A DNA stretch of 64,000 nt from the NCBI GenBank assembly GCA_037892935.1, contig JAYXKI010000005.1, forward strand, positions 2,480,001 through 2,544,000, written 5' to 3'. Positions 45,073 through 56,731 of the stretch are shown one piece after another. Both the position numbers and the translations under genes were made by a program. The notes under the pieces were generated by a model. It saw nothing but the letters and a program-made list of their open reading frames with translations, did no database searches and had not been told where the DNA came from. How positions within the stretch are numbered: the stretch's first letter is position 1; each line of letters begins with the position of its first letter. Source of the DNA: Phlebopus portentosus. Taxonomy: Eukaryota; Basidiomycota; Agaricomycetes; Boletales; Boletinellaceae.

Positions 45073-47598
45073 ATGCCCAACAATGATCGTAAGTATCTTC
45101 TCTTATATAGAGTTCATTCTCATTGTAATATTGGGTATAAGTGATTGCGGATGATTTAAAAGACGTAATATACAAGTGGAACAAGGCTGTGCTGAAAGTT
45201 GAGGAAGCCCGGGACAGCAATGTCAGTTACATCTGGGGCTATCGGGATGCAGTTGAGCATGTAGCGCCCTGCATTCATGCACTTTTTGAGGCGAGTGTGC
45301 ATGCCTCGCAGCTCGTGGATGCCCTGTTCGACGAGGTGAAGGAGATCAGAGATTCGTCAAATGACTTGTCTCTCAGGATGACGGAGGTGAGTTTTAGCAC
45401 TTTCTTTCAAGGACTTATAGTTGCTTATATTCTCTTAGGAGATGACGGCAGATCTGGCCATCGGAGGAAGGCTTTCTTTTGATATCGGCTTAGAGATGTT
45501 TGGCCAAATTGGCTCGATACTTGCAGAGATCGGTAGAAAGGATGGAGGCATTCTCAACAACAGTGGCAATGATGCAAGGCTTAGGGCCTTTGTGACTTGT
45601 TTTGACAATTATGGCAAACTCAAGCCATCTACTTTCCTTTCGCATTTGGCTTTCTTATTAATCGGACTCGGGGATCTTACAGTGGTGACTGGCAATTCCC
45701 AACTCCAAACCGTGTGTTCCCACAATTCCTGCCGCGTCGTGCCAGTGATCGACGCATGCATAAATGTTGTTGCACTTTTGAAGATGGCCTTCACCTCAAT
45801 CTCACGTTGTGCACAATGCTATATAAATATCCAAAAAATGTTACAAAAATGTATTTAGGCTTGTAGAACATGGATATAAAATTTTTGTGCAAAAAACATC
45901 CCATTTGAATGCAAAACACGGCACTTTTATGCAGTTTCTCAGCAATAGAGGATATCCTTAAGAATTTTTTTTGAACAAAATCTTTAAAGTCATGTAAAAC
46001 TTACATCCCGTCACTAAAAATCACAAATATTGATGAATTGAGGGAGGAGATAGATTTCGAAAGTAGGGGGTTGGGACAGTGCAGATTCAGAAAATTAACG
46101 AACACGTGATGTGATAGAAATATGTTGAACTCCGGCGACACCTCTGCTTCTCGATCAAAGAAGCAAGAAAAGGCAAAATTCAATCAGTAAGCATATGTAA
46201 AGGATAGTTTGATGCATACAGAGTACTTACAGTGCGATTTGAGAAGAGAAATGCCAAAAACGAAGCAATCACGCTCTAGAGCCCAAGTTTTGGTGCTCCA
46301 GAAAGCTTGAGACGATCTCGCAACTGTCAGTTCATCGAGAAAAGAGAATATTCCTGTCAAAAACACAAGGTCGACGAGTTTGAAGATCAAACAACTTACG
46401 GTGGACTTGCAAAGGGCAGAAGGGCGGCTTAACGAAACACAAAAGCTTGCTATTTAGCAAGCTGTCGACTTTTAAACAAGGAGTTTCAGAAGCTCGAGAC
46501 TGCCAATAAATTGATGAGACATCACCTTGTGCAAATACAGGTGGCACTTACCAAAAGCGAGGACCAGCTGTCCAAGGTGTGGGCAAATACATCTGCCTCT
46601 CAAAACCAGGTCAGGTACCTGCAAGTTGCTCGCAAGCGTCTTTCCGAGACCAAAACTTTGCTGGGCAATAAAAACAAACAATTAAGAGGTCAGTTACTGG
46701 CAAAGGAGACAAAACTCACCAAACACGAAACGACGGCTGCTGCATTACATTTGCACATCGAAACCTTGAGCAATGCACCAAAAATCGCACCACCATCACT
46801 GTCCTCAATGAATGTCAGTACTTTGGTCACGAATTCATGCCAGAGAGAACTTGAGAGAAGGATCAGAATGCTGGAGAAGAAGATTTGTCAGATCGGAAGA
46901 AATTACAACAGAAAAATTGAGAACTTACGCAATTGAATTCAGACAACCCGAAGCAAATACAATGCTCTCCGAATGCAACTTTGCCAATCTCGAAAACATG
47001 TCAGCAAGCTCGATTTGTTCAAGAAGAAAGCAATGATAATGGTTTGACATACCTATAAAGGACTGTACTCGACTCGTCTTCGCTCACTCATTCGCCGAAT
47101 GTGTAGTCTTGGATGTCCTCTGACAAAATGCGGAATGGTTTTTTCTGAGTTCATGAAGTTCCTCTGTAATTTTATTGGACTCACCTCTGGAATGAAAATT
47201 CGAGTGCCGAGCATATGAACAATCAGAAGATTTGTCAAGGAAGGAGAGGTTGCATCCAGGATCCAACTTGGTGAAGAAATGAGACGAACCGTTGGTACGT
47301 TCATAATGTTGAAGAGCTTCCTGATCAATCGAGTTTAATTTTTGTCCAGGATTTACCACTGGCGGCAATGGAACTACAAACAAAAGTCAGAACTTCGATT
47401 CTTTTCATCTGAACTTCTCGATCCCAAAAAATGCCTCCTCGGAGGCATCTTCATCATCTGAAACTATTCGACATGTTCGCTTTGGGAACCTACGAATGGA
47501 GGCAAATCATAGAGCCAAAATGCAGATGAATGGAGACGTCCAGTTCATACAAAATTTCATTGATCTGTACAAAAAGAGTCCATTGGGACAAAGAAATG

Positions 47599-47651
47599 GT
47601 CAGACTATACTCAGCTAGGATCTATTGTATAGGTGCTAACTCGAGTCTCAG
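47599..47651 (+). other. Introner-like intron 1 (53 nt)
   Basis: A GT-AG intron in phase 1 between codons for QRN and DVLTL. It begins GTCAGACTATACTCAGCTAG and has branch motif GCTAAC nine bases before the AG. It is almost identical to the introns at 48312 and 48720. Confidence 0.85.
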
Positions 47652-48311
47652 ATGTTTTGACGTTGGATACATCGAATGCTCCGCTGAGCATTGAGACGGC
47701 CACTTTGAAGTACCACGGATCGCATAGTGACCACGCAGAGGACCAGAAGGCTAAGCATCGTCTTCTTGCCACCTGGAAAGAGACTGTATCATTGCGTGGA
47801 CTTGGAGCAAAGCATTTTTTTTCCTTACCTGAAGATCGACGCGAAGCTTTCATTTGTGGAGGAAGAGAAAAAATGATTGAAGAACTTGGAAGCGAATCAG
47901 CATGGTGGGCATTAACACCAGAAGAACAGGCTGAAAAAAACTTAGCTTTGACAGGGGATCTGGCTGATGAATTAGCTGGGGGGGCTCTTTTGTCACTTTC
48001 TGAAGAGGAGCAAAGATGAATCAATATATTTGTCTGGGCAGGGTGCGGAATGCACAAAGATTTAAATGCTGTGAAAGGTGGAGATTCAGTGATGCAGGAA
48101 GAATGGAAAAAATTTGATATCTCACCTATCCTGCTTGCCAATCGAGACAATTCAGTGGTTTTGGAACTCGCAGAGTGCGATGGAGAAGACCCGGGGGATG
48201 AACGAGACGAGACAGCTGCTGAGAAGCGTGCTCGTGAAGTTTTGAAAGCGGGTGGTGTCAAGTTATCATATCTGATAGGATTGCTGGTCAATGATAAAGA
48301 CGATAAGAAAG

Positions 48312-48366
48312 GTGAGACTATACTCAGCTAGGATCTATTGTATAGGTACTTACTCGAGCCTTGCAG
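48312..48366 (+). other. Introner-like intron 2 (55 nt)
   Basis: A GT-AG intron in phase 1 joining DDKKG to WHHIFRDW. It begins GTGAGACTATACTCAGCTAG and shares the following ATAGGT block and the region before the AG with intron 1. Differences are a few bases. Confidence 0.85.
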
Positions 48367-48719
48367 GTTGGCATCACATCTTTCGGGATTGGGCCTCGAA
48401 GCATATCGGCCTGACGTTCACATTTCCCAACACGTCGAATACACGATATTCGTCGTATCTCGATGCGGCCGCAGAAATTCTCATGCATTTGGATACGTAT
48501 GTCCAATTTATGGACCGAGTTCGCTATTCGAAGGTTAAACCTTCGCTCAATAACCTTGAAGAAAATATTAGCAATGCATTGAACGACCCACTGACACTCA
48601 CCGAACTTGCATGCCTTGCACTGTACCGAGAGGCCGTTTCGATTCCCTACATATCTTCGATCCGGGGGGACTCTCTTGAGGAAGTGAATGCTCTCGAGCT
48701 TGGATCTAGACTGCGGGAT

Positions 48720-48780
48720 GTGAGACTATACTCAGCTAGGATCTATTCACAGGTACTAACTTGAGTCTTACATGATAAAG
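48720..48780 (+). other. Introner-like intron 3 (61 nt)
   Basis: A phase 0 intron joining LRD to VQSHIKR. It begins GTGAGACTATACTCAGCTAG, with a perfect TACTAAC branch motif. The last part departs from the other two copies and the AG used lies a little further downstream, apparently because the original AG was lost. Its first 28 bases match the other two introns except for one base in intron 1. Confidence 0.75.
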
Positions 48781-50642
48781 GTCCAGTCGCACATAAAAAG
48801 GCTGATCGAAGCGCCGCAGACAATCTTGTCTGCCTATTCTAGGCCTCAGGAGGCAATCCTCGATGGAAATAAATCCTGGAATCGCCACAATACCATCGAA
48901 GCAATACAAGAACTTATTACCAAAGGAAGGCTACCAAAGCTGGAACAGCTTTTCGTAGCCTTTTTGAAGGGCGCCCTATCAACTTGGGAACAATTTTCAT
49001 CAGAATTTAATGAAGATGGAATTATTGCAGCACTCACCGAAGAAGAGAAAGAACTGGCTTGGATGCCAGCAACAAATGACGCAAATGAAGGAGCACTTGG
49101 CTCCTTCAGAGTATTCCATCGAGGAAGGCCAAATGGGTCTGTGGAGCTTTTTAACGCATTATTCAGATACCGAAGAAATAGAACAGAAGAATTCATCGAA
49201 CAGAAACTTATCAGCGAATAGGACCAGAAGTTTCTCAGGAGGCAGGCACAAATCGAAGACGCTGAGGGAACGGACAGAAAGCAGTGTCGTGAAATTGAGG
49301 ACGAGAGGGAGGCAGACTACACTACAAAACGTCAGAAGTGCGAAATAAGAAAAAAAAGAAGAGAAGAAACTGATGCACGAATTGACGCTGTCAAACTGCA
49401 GCTGGACTGCGATGCCCTTGAGGAAATGACCGTCGCACAAATGAAAGATCAGTTAGCCAAATTACGCAAAATGCAAAGCGACGTACCGATACCAAAGGCA
49501 AAGGATATGCCAAAGAAGGAGGATATCAAGAGAGCCTTGCTGAACCTCCTGACAATTATGAGGCCGAATCCCTCATCATGATCCATCATCTCGTGCAGCC
49601 ACTTGCTTACATCTTCCCAATCCATGCTTGTACTTCTTCAACTTTTTAGACTTGGGTTTGTCCGGTTCATCAGTAGTTGTTTTCATTATTTCACGTCACC
49701 GAATTCGAAGGATTTCTGGAGAACTTTGCTGTGCATATATGCACAGCATACTGTGACGAGTAGAAAGGGGTTGACCAGCCACCAAGATTCTTGACACGAG
49801 CTCCAAGCATTGATTTCTTGAGACTGAAGATAACACACGCAGATGGTGAGCAAAGGAAGCAGGAGACTAATTGTCGTATTCCCCTCTATCGAATGTATTA
49901 AAGATATAGTTCAATAGTAGTAAAGCTTGATGTCTGCAATTGAAGCTGAGAGGAGTTGCCGACTTAGAAATTCTGGAGGCAAAGCTAAGAAGATTAAAGT
50001 TATGCTCGATCTAAGATAAGGTTGCCGTAAATGACAGAATAAAGTTTTGCACTGTCGGGAAGGCGTGGTGTCCGGTGATAAGGCTTTAAGACATGCATGT
50101 GCGAAGTGCGACAACAAGATCGATGTAAATTACTTAAAACAGGTATATTTCAAACTCCGCCCGGGAGAAAACCTGGCACGTGTCACTCATGGGAATTGCC
50201 AGTCATCACTTACAGTGGAGGAGGGGAAGGAACTGGAAGCAATCCCTATAGTGATGGCACTTTTGAATACCGTATCAATGCAAACCAGTCCTTTGAAGGA
50301 CTCCCTCGAAACCATGGCAATGAGCCTACAGTCACGGCGCAAATACCAGGTATGGGCACTAGAGTGCTTCCTGCAGGCCTTCCCGCCTGTAGAAGGGTCC
50401 GCACGAATTGCGGTCCTTTACTTTTTCATTAAAAAGAATCTGATTCGACAATTTGGTAACAATGCAGCACATCCCTTGGAGACCGGGATGTCTTACTCTT
50501 CTATGGAATTTTTGGTGGAGCAGGTTGACATAAACGCAAAGGATAAGGAAGTTTTGTGCCAAATCTCCCACAATATGGAGAAGATTCAGGATGAGTTCAA
50601 AGGTCTCAAGTTCGGATATAGGTTGAAGGAGCCAAAGAAAGA

Positions 50643-50685
50643 GAAGGGGAAGGGGAAGGGGAAGGGGAAGGGGAAGGGGAAGGGC
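50643..50685 (+). repeat. GGGGAA hexanucleotide repeat coding Lys-Gly
   Basis: About seven GGGGAA units (AAGGGG on codon boundaries) encode alternating Lys and Gly inside cargo gene 2. This is an expandable microsatellite. Confidence 0.85.
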
Positions 50686-50848
50686 GATGTCATTTTCAGC
50701 CTATTCGGTGACTCAAAAAAATGCTCACCCATAATCCTGACGTGGACTAGCGATACGTTTGTGTCAAAGAGGCTGGTCTGCCAAGTACCTCAACCAAGTG
50801 AGCTTGAAGTGCCACTGATCAAATGGAGCGTAGGAGAGAGTGACAAAG

Positions 50849-51268
50849 TGTAGTAGAGGGGAAAGACAAAGAGAAGGCGAGGCCAAGTACAGAGGTGTCG
50901 AGTGTAGAGGAAGAGAGGGAAGCGAAGAAGAGGAGATGATTGTGTACTTTACTTTAGTCCAAGCTCTGTGTTCTCTGCTCCAAAAAGATTCAAAGAAAGC
51001 GCGCGGTACTAGGCCACACTATATAATAGAGACTAGGTCAGGTGACCTAGATGTTAGTCAGCCGAGTCTTTGTAAGATTCAGCTCATCTCCATATATAAG
51101 GGAGCCAGGGATGAATGATCCCTAGTACCCACTTTGCCTCTTCCCACCATCATTGGTAACTCCTCCCCTTTCCTACACAGATCTCCCCCCACTTAAACTC
51201 TGTCTGAGCAGTGTCATGCACTCCTCTCGAGCTACTGTTAGGGGCTGTGAGTATCAGCTGTTATTGTT
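50849..51268. mobile_element. Candidate 420 bp solo LTR in cargo gene 2
   Basis: The 420 bp are bounded by direct repeats CAAAG (50844-50848 and 51269-51273). Inside are a TATA-like TATATAATAG and CATATATAAG and polypyrimidine stretches. The start is TGTAG, but the end is not CA, so the assignment to an LTR is tentative. Removing the segment leaves an open frame across the junction. Confidence 0.45.
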
Positions 51269-51859
51269 CAAAGCACTGAAAACAACTAAATGCCTCCACC
51301 TAGACCTGAGTTCCAGAAGAATTCCCTAGCTGGAGAAAGTCAGCCTAGGTACGTTTCCTCAGTTGAATGCTGTAGTATGCACACTCTCGAACTCTTTCAA
51401 TTAGCATCTAAGATGGTAACTTCTGCAAAGTCTGTATCTCCAGATGCAGAAGCAGTAAAGAAGAAGCAGGAGGAGGAGGAGGAGAAGGTGTTTGCAGACG
51501 GCATGCGCAAATGTTTTACGTCTATGCATGAGCAAATTGAATCTGGAGTTAAGGATACCGAAGAAAAATTTGCCGCCTTATGTGAGGAATTGCAAAAACA
51601 GAGAGAGCATTTAAAGAAAGATGAGAGCTACCTCAATTCCGTAGGATTCCCCTTTTTTTCGGTATAATGGGAGGTTTGATATGTTATGTTTAATAGGTAC
51701 TCCGGACAAAAGCAGATAAGGCAAATCCAGAACTTCTCAAGAGAGTATTGACCATTGTATATGATGCAGTTGCCGCTGAAACTCCTGTGGACGTTCTGAT
51801 GCCGGACAGGGAGTGTATAGTTCGAGGGGCTGCCCTAGAATACCTTCAAACGGTCAGCA

Positions 51860-53410
51860 GAGAATTACACCCGAGCTAAGGGCACAAAGGAGTGGAGGGA
51901 AATAGGGATAGACAATGGATGGGCTTGGTGAGAACCGGGGATATGAGGGAAGCGCTCGAGGAGGAATTCCGAGGGTAGGCTTCTCCCGAGATCATTGGTG
52001 GCGGTGCAAAGGTTAAATTGACTCTCCGGCTCAGCTGCAAGCTCTGGACTAAAGCTGACTAACCCAAGGCACAAGAACTAAACTAACTAAGCTACGCTAG
52101 TCGAACCACCAACCCGAACGTGACTAATCGACTGTGCTAACACACTGGCAAGCGACTGCAGCCAATCTCACTCGTAGTCTAAAGTGTCGGAACGCGGCGT
52201 AACGATTCGAAACGCGATACGATGGATGAAGGACAATTGCTGAGTGAGTCGAAATGTGATGCGAGGGATGGAGGTGCGAAACGATGACGGAAGGGGACTG
52301 AGAGAATCGAAGGATATGTGTGGGACGATTAAACCGACCGTTTCCGATCGAAACGATGCGGAATAGCACCGGGCTGGTCTTGAGGAAGCGGAGAGTGGAA
52401 AGTCAAGAGGAAAGGGGTGATATGGTGTCCTTTCCTGACGACAATGGAGAGGAGAAGGTGTTGCGAGACCAAATGCGAGCGGTACGCAGAGTAACTGGGT
52501 TACGAGCGAAACCGGGCGAAACGGATCGAAACACGTGAGGGGATCTTGTTTCGGGTGAGAGAAGATAGAGAAACCTCTATACGATGACGGCAAACTATAC
52601 GAACGCACGAACGGCTCTACTGCGAAGAGAGATCACTGATCGACTGTACAGAACATGAAATGTCGTATATTAGACTATAGAGACGAGAGAGTCCACTACG
52701 AACAAGTAGACTAGAGGTCGAGAGGCTTTGAGACGATGTGAGAACTGCAAGCTAAGCTCCCACTCAGCTCCGACTAAGCTGTCCCCCTACTACGAGAGTC
52801 GTGCTATATTTATACTAAACGTCCAAGACTGAGCCTCCCAGCAGTCAGAGAACCTACGTCATAAAGAAAAGGGAATGCATATCGCTATCTACAAAGGAGA
52901 GGAGTGCATAGGAATGGTTTAAGGGACACATAGGTCAAAAGAAACAATACTAAGCATGTCTGGAATGAGAGCATAATGGGTTAAAGGGGACGCATATAGA
53001 AAGGCCAGAATATGTGCAAAACCTTCGGAACCGGGTCTCTTTGAGCGGAACGGAGCAGAACTCGGGGAAACGACTCGGAAGGGCTCTGGCTAGCCTGACA
53101 AAGTAAGTCTGCGATGTTTAACAAAGGAGAGGGACTGAGGACGAGGTTGCAGGGTCAAATCTCTTTGTTTGGAATGCGGATCCGAGGTCCGGAGACTTGT
53201 GATCGACATGTGCAAACTCGATGCCGTGATTCTCCCGTCTTGATGGCCGATCAAGGAACGGTGCACATGCCATCTGGACTATGGCGTTCTTGCTAAGTTC
53301 ACTCGTTCGAGCGAAACCAGTCGAAACTGAGCGAAACCAGTCAGAACACCGTGGAACTGGTCGTAACGACTCCGTACGTTCCCAAGCTTCAGACTTACTC
53401 TTCACCGCTT
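51860..53410. mobile_element. About 1.5 kb insertion in cargo gene 2, probably a solo LTR
   Basis: Gene 2 coding sequence stops near 51857 (ALEYLQT) and resumes near 53410 (SLQSANQQVSRGVNW). The DNA between has a CG-rich, repeat-like composition (several CGAAAC motifs, 52190-52530 and 53310-53370) and a TATA-like box near 52808, but no coding frame I recognise. Exact ends and a target duplication were not found, so a long decayed intron plus insertion is possible. Confidence 0.45.
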
Positions 53411-54162
53411 ATGTGGATAGTCTACAATCTGCAAACCAGCAGGTTTCTAGGGGTGTCAACTGGAGACTGGAGAAAGCAAAGACTTCCGATGGACATATTA
53501 ATGCTGAGATTCTCATGCAGAAGCTCTGGGAATTCCTCAAACTCGAGCACGATCCCATTCAGAGAACAGAATTGGCATGGTTATCACAGCATTTCTGCCG
53601 AAAGCTGGTTGATTGGGCTAAACTTGCAGAAGATCAGCTCAAAAGTACCAAGGAGTGCGGCGCCTTCAAGCCGGATATAGATCTGGCAGAGGATCAATTT
53701 CATTACCTAAAGCAGGTGCTTCAATGCTTTCCAAACAATAATGGCTTGATTAAGATCCTATCCTTTCTGGTTTTCACGCCGGAGACCTCCGGTAGTGAGA
53801 CTGAACATAAAGTGGTTGCAATGAAGGATCCACATGATTCCCATCAGTACCGAGGAGACACGCACGACTTTAAGGCGAGGTGCAACGATGAGCATGGCAA
53901 TGAACTGATTGAAGTGAAGATGCGTTTTCAGTCTTTTGGTCAATCCTCAGCGTTTGCAATTCTGCAGGATCGGGTCAGGTGGGCCAAATCCGACGACCAG
54001 ATATTAGACGACCGGAATTGTAGTTCTCTCATTCTCACTCAAGTGAACATGGATGGTGATTTGGATGATGGTTCTGATGCCAAGACTTCTGACATGTATA
54101 TGAGCGACAAGAGCGAATCCTCGACGTCACACGGTTCTTCACTGGAGGTGAGCTTTGTATAA

Positions 54163-54469
54163 ATTCTTAAGGTATTTGGGCCTCCACACCATTTTTCATG
54201 GTCGTAACTGACATGATCTAGGTTCGCTCCTTGCGTTTGGGCCTTGAGTTTGTGTAATTTTTAGAAATTGACTTGTTCTCATTTCGTTACAGCGGTTTGT
54301 TTGACATGCATACCAGTTTTTTGATAGGAATTTCTGGAAACATTATTGATTTTGGATCGTCTTCAGCCAGGAGTTTGTTCCCACTTCTTTTCTGTACCCT
54401 TATTTATTGTGCACAAGACTATATGTAACACATATCATGTTTACTATTGAACATGATTGTCTTTGTCAT
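54163..54469. other. Convergent intergenic region
   Basis: The 307 bp between the 3' ends of cargo gene 2 (plus) and cargo gene 1 (minus) are AT-rich with T-runs. They should hold both polyadenylation sites. No other feature is seen. Confidence 0.5.
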
Positions 54470-56594
54470 TCAGCCAATGTCCTCCCAGGTATAGAAAAGC
54501 ACGATGGATGCAAGCCCGCATGTGATGTGAACACCCGACTGTGACGCCATTGAAATCAATTTGTCGGTTGTCAACCCAAGTAGAATCAGGTTGATGCGCA
54601 GATATCCATTACATTTCAGAACATTGGCCAGCACTGAGTAATTCATGTTGTTGTGCCCTCGTTCCATGTGATCATCGCACATCTTCAGCCAAATCTCCAC
54701 CAAAGGATAATCACAAATTTTATTTCTCGCAGACGGGGAGCCTTGAGTTCTGTTGTGGTGACCTTTGTGATGATATCCACTACGACGCGATGCAGAGTGT
54801 CTGTTCCAATAACTGTGGCGCCTGTAGTCATCCTTGGATAATGAACTGTGATTGTGATAACCCCTTTCTGTGGAGCTTTTGGAGTCCGCCCACCCTGATG
54901 ATGACAAGGATCGATAGCGACATTTATGACCCCTCTTTCTGATGGATCGGCTCCTGCCACGATGACACTTCCCTCCACGCAATGATCCACGGTACCTTCT
55001 GTCATCCTTCGGCCTGTCTCATGCAGGCCGGGAGGTGAGCGATGGTGATGCATGGTGAGTCCTTCCAGCACTGGAATTTTCTACACCTGGTTTGGTCTGT
55101 AGATCCCCATCCGCTTGTGCTTGACCAGCGCTAGCTTAGTTTATAAGCCCCTGCTGCATGCCTATGGTGGTTGAACCTAAGGTGGTCTGCACAGTTTGCT
55201 TTGATTTGTGGTAGTCAAGCAAGTTCAGCTGCTTGGGAACCTCCGAAGCTGTCACGCCTAGAGCTTTACTTAGCTACAAAAGCTCAGAAGCCTCCAGAAT
55301 CACATAGATGAGAGTAAGACACGTACTAGGAGCCTTGCATGATCAAAATAATTCTTCATTGTATAATATATATGGGTGCTATCGGCACGAACATAACAAA
55401 ATGCTGCACTGTAGGTTCTGCTTGATCTCCTTGATATGAGGCGCGAGCATTGCATTCAGGTCACCTTTTGTTGCTTCAGCTGCACTGGTTGATTTGGTCG
55501 CATTCTAAAGTACGCTTCCTGAGCATTTAGAACCCTTCTAAATGAAACATAATTCGCGCATCAACATGTGAAAGAGAGAAAGGCAAACAATCACATTTAC
55601 CCATTCATCGTTCATGTTCATAAGCACAATTTTGCCTGCACTATCAACCTTGCACTTCTTCTTCAGCTCCTCGAGATACTTCTTGAACCCTTGCACAAGC
55701 TCATCAAGATCTACATTGGATTCGAGATACCGTGGTTGAATCTTCATCCCAATCTTTTTAAACCACAGACCGGTGTAGCCTAGTGTAACTGAGGTGGGAT
55801 AGCACTGAAGAATACTTGCCACGTTCTGACACACATCGATTATGCTGTGTTGAGGTTCAACGTTCATTTTGCACAAAGCCCGCCCATCGTCAACCAGAAC
55901 AACAAGTGTTGATCACATTTCTTTAGAAGCTTGCTGCTCCTCTTTTTCACGTTCGAGATTTTCCATGAAACGCACGTAAGATACAACTGATGAGTCGCAT
56001 CTATACTCTTGGTCCAAATTGTCAGCATAGTCTATTAAATCATTAGAGACTGACAAACTCCTATAATGGTCTATGCACCAGCTGCAAGCAACAGATTATC
56101 AAAGTCTCAAGGATCACCAGTACCGACTCTGTTGGTATCTGACTCTTGACCCGGATCGTCATTAGCCATTCGGGCAATATCAAGTTGTGATGGTTCTTCA
56201 TCATAGGGCTCTTCATATTGATATGTCAGGTCCTTGTCAGCAGCTCTCTGGCCCCTTACTTTTGTCGTGGTGGGCTCCGCTTCCATGTTTTTCTGTTATA
56301 AAGTATGAGTGTTATATCAGAAGACAAGACTATCAGTACTACCATCTCTTCAACACCGTTCTTGTTGACAGCAGGCTGCTCTGCCTTTCTTGGCCGGCAT
56401 CATTTCCATGGTCCTTCAGCAATGACATCTGCATTTTGAGAGTTTGAATGAGGGCCATTTGCTCACTGGGGCTCCAGGGCTATTGCTGCTTTTTTGGGAG
56501 AGGAGTTTCTTGTGATGGTGGATGCCTGCTTCGTCCCGGCAGTCTTATGAGCTGCAGTCTTGCGAGCTGTGAGTTTTCTAGGGGTGGGGCTCAT
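54470..56594 (-). pseudogene. Cargo gene 1 of composite A: basic, SAM-like protein
   Basis: The gene starts MSPTPRKLTARKTAAHKTAG (56594), a histone-tail-like basic segment, then an Asn/Pro-rich part and, after an intron, an acidic segment (YEEPYDEEPSQLDIA). The middle domain near 55540-55910 reads VVLVDDGRALCKMNVEPQH, VTLGYTGLWFKKIG and RYLESNVDLDELVQGFKKYL. It parallels the B copy (SHLGVEGPW, KYLLEYLDTQAALNKIFNKV). An Arg/Ser/His-rich linker (54690-55000) leads to the C-terminal SAM-like domain YPLVEIWLKMCDDHMERG, GYLRINLILLGLTTDKL. The order of parts is the same as in composite B, with low sequence identity. A stop after ALEPQ and another after GPWK show it is damaged unless spliced around. 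It lies downstream of and in the same direction as the right-arm transposase. Confidence 0.6.
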
Positions 56595-56731
56595 GATGGT
56601 AAGAGATAAAAAAAAAAGTGATGTGGCAATGAAGGTAGCTGCTTATAAACGTGTTCTCAGCTCGCTTACTAGCCCTCCGGAGATCGACAATCCAAAGTCC
56701 GCAAATATACACTATCTTCAGATTCAACAGC

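Larger units (their letters stand above)
46251..49581 (+). pseudogene. Putative transposase of the MHKDLN / TNDANEGALGS family
   Basis: The start is MPKTKQSRSRAQ at 46251. A base deletion shifts into GAPESLRRSR and LSVHRE. Residues encoded by 46380-46936 form a coiled coil. A poorly preserved stretch follows (46940-47500). From about 47500 the frame is good: SPLGQRN, GSHSDHAEDQKAKHRLLATW, VWAGCGMHKDLNAVKGG (48030), LANRDN, NDKDDKKG, FPNTSNTRYSSYLDAAAEIL, TLTELACLALY, LDGNKSWNR, and ATNDANEGALGSFRV (49070). A Lys/Glu-rich C-terminal coiled coil ends at 49581. Three near-identical introns lie at 47599, 48312 and 48720. Two stops remain, TGA at 48017 (likely CGA) and TAG at 49219. I recall a highly repeated Agaricomycete hypothetical-protein family with these motifs. 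Its place as the only large gene of a TIR element makes transposase the simplest role. The conserved acidic residues are candidates for a D-D-E set, which is inference. Confidence 0.7.
45685..50208. mobile_element. 4.5 kb TIR DNA transposon with 9-10 bp target duplication
   Basis: The left end GTGACTGGCAATTCCCA pairs with right end TGGGAATTGCCAGTCATCA. CTTACAGTG (or CTTACAGTGG) occurs directly on both sides (45676 onward and 50209 onward). Removing the element restores the cargo gene 2 frame exactly. Target length and a related 1.03 kb element at 24894 suggest Mutator-like behaviour, but the encoded protein does not look like a classical MULE transposase to me. The non-coding ends are 45685-46250 and 49582-50208, in which I see no other gene. 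Confidence 0.85.
45073..54162 (+). pseudogene. Cargo gene 2 of composite A, split by three insertions
   Basis: The gene starts MPNND (45073-45088). A 53 nt intron leads to LIADDLKDVIYKWNKAVLKV, a helical segment rich in His/Glu, a 52 nt intron (45387-45438), then EMTADLAIGGRLSFDIGLEM and FLLIGLGDLTV. There a 4.5 kb TIR element interrupts, and the frame resumes exactly across the target duplication as EEGKELEAIPIVMALLNTV. Later parts are FFIKKNLIRQFGNNAAHPLE (shared with composite B gene 2), a Lys-Gly tract from a hexanucleotide repeat, KKKQEEEEEKVFADGMRKC, ANPELLKRVLTIVYDAVAAE, and after another insertion VSRGVNWRLEKAKTSDGH, an acidic region and the stop at about 54160. The product would be long, helical and partly coiled coil. 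No catalytic motif was seen, and the function is unknown. Confidence 0.65.

Noticed and set aside
47599..48780. CRISPR-like direct repeats
   Set aside because: Spacing is irregular (about 660 and 350 bp), each repeat is bounded by splice signals, and the frame is restored by removing it. The genome is eukaryotic.
46251..49581. Assignment of the MHKDLN gene to KDZ (Kyakuja/Dileera/Zisupton) or to classical MULE transposases
   Set aside because: I could not match it to the motifs of either family by eye. The target duplication length alone does not decide it, so it is left unnamed.
50047..50208. A separate gene starting at ATG 50047 (MHCREGVVSGDKAL)
   Set aside because: This start lies inside the terminal repeat of the 4.5 kb element. 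The true frame enters from 45676 across the target duplication.
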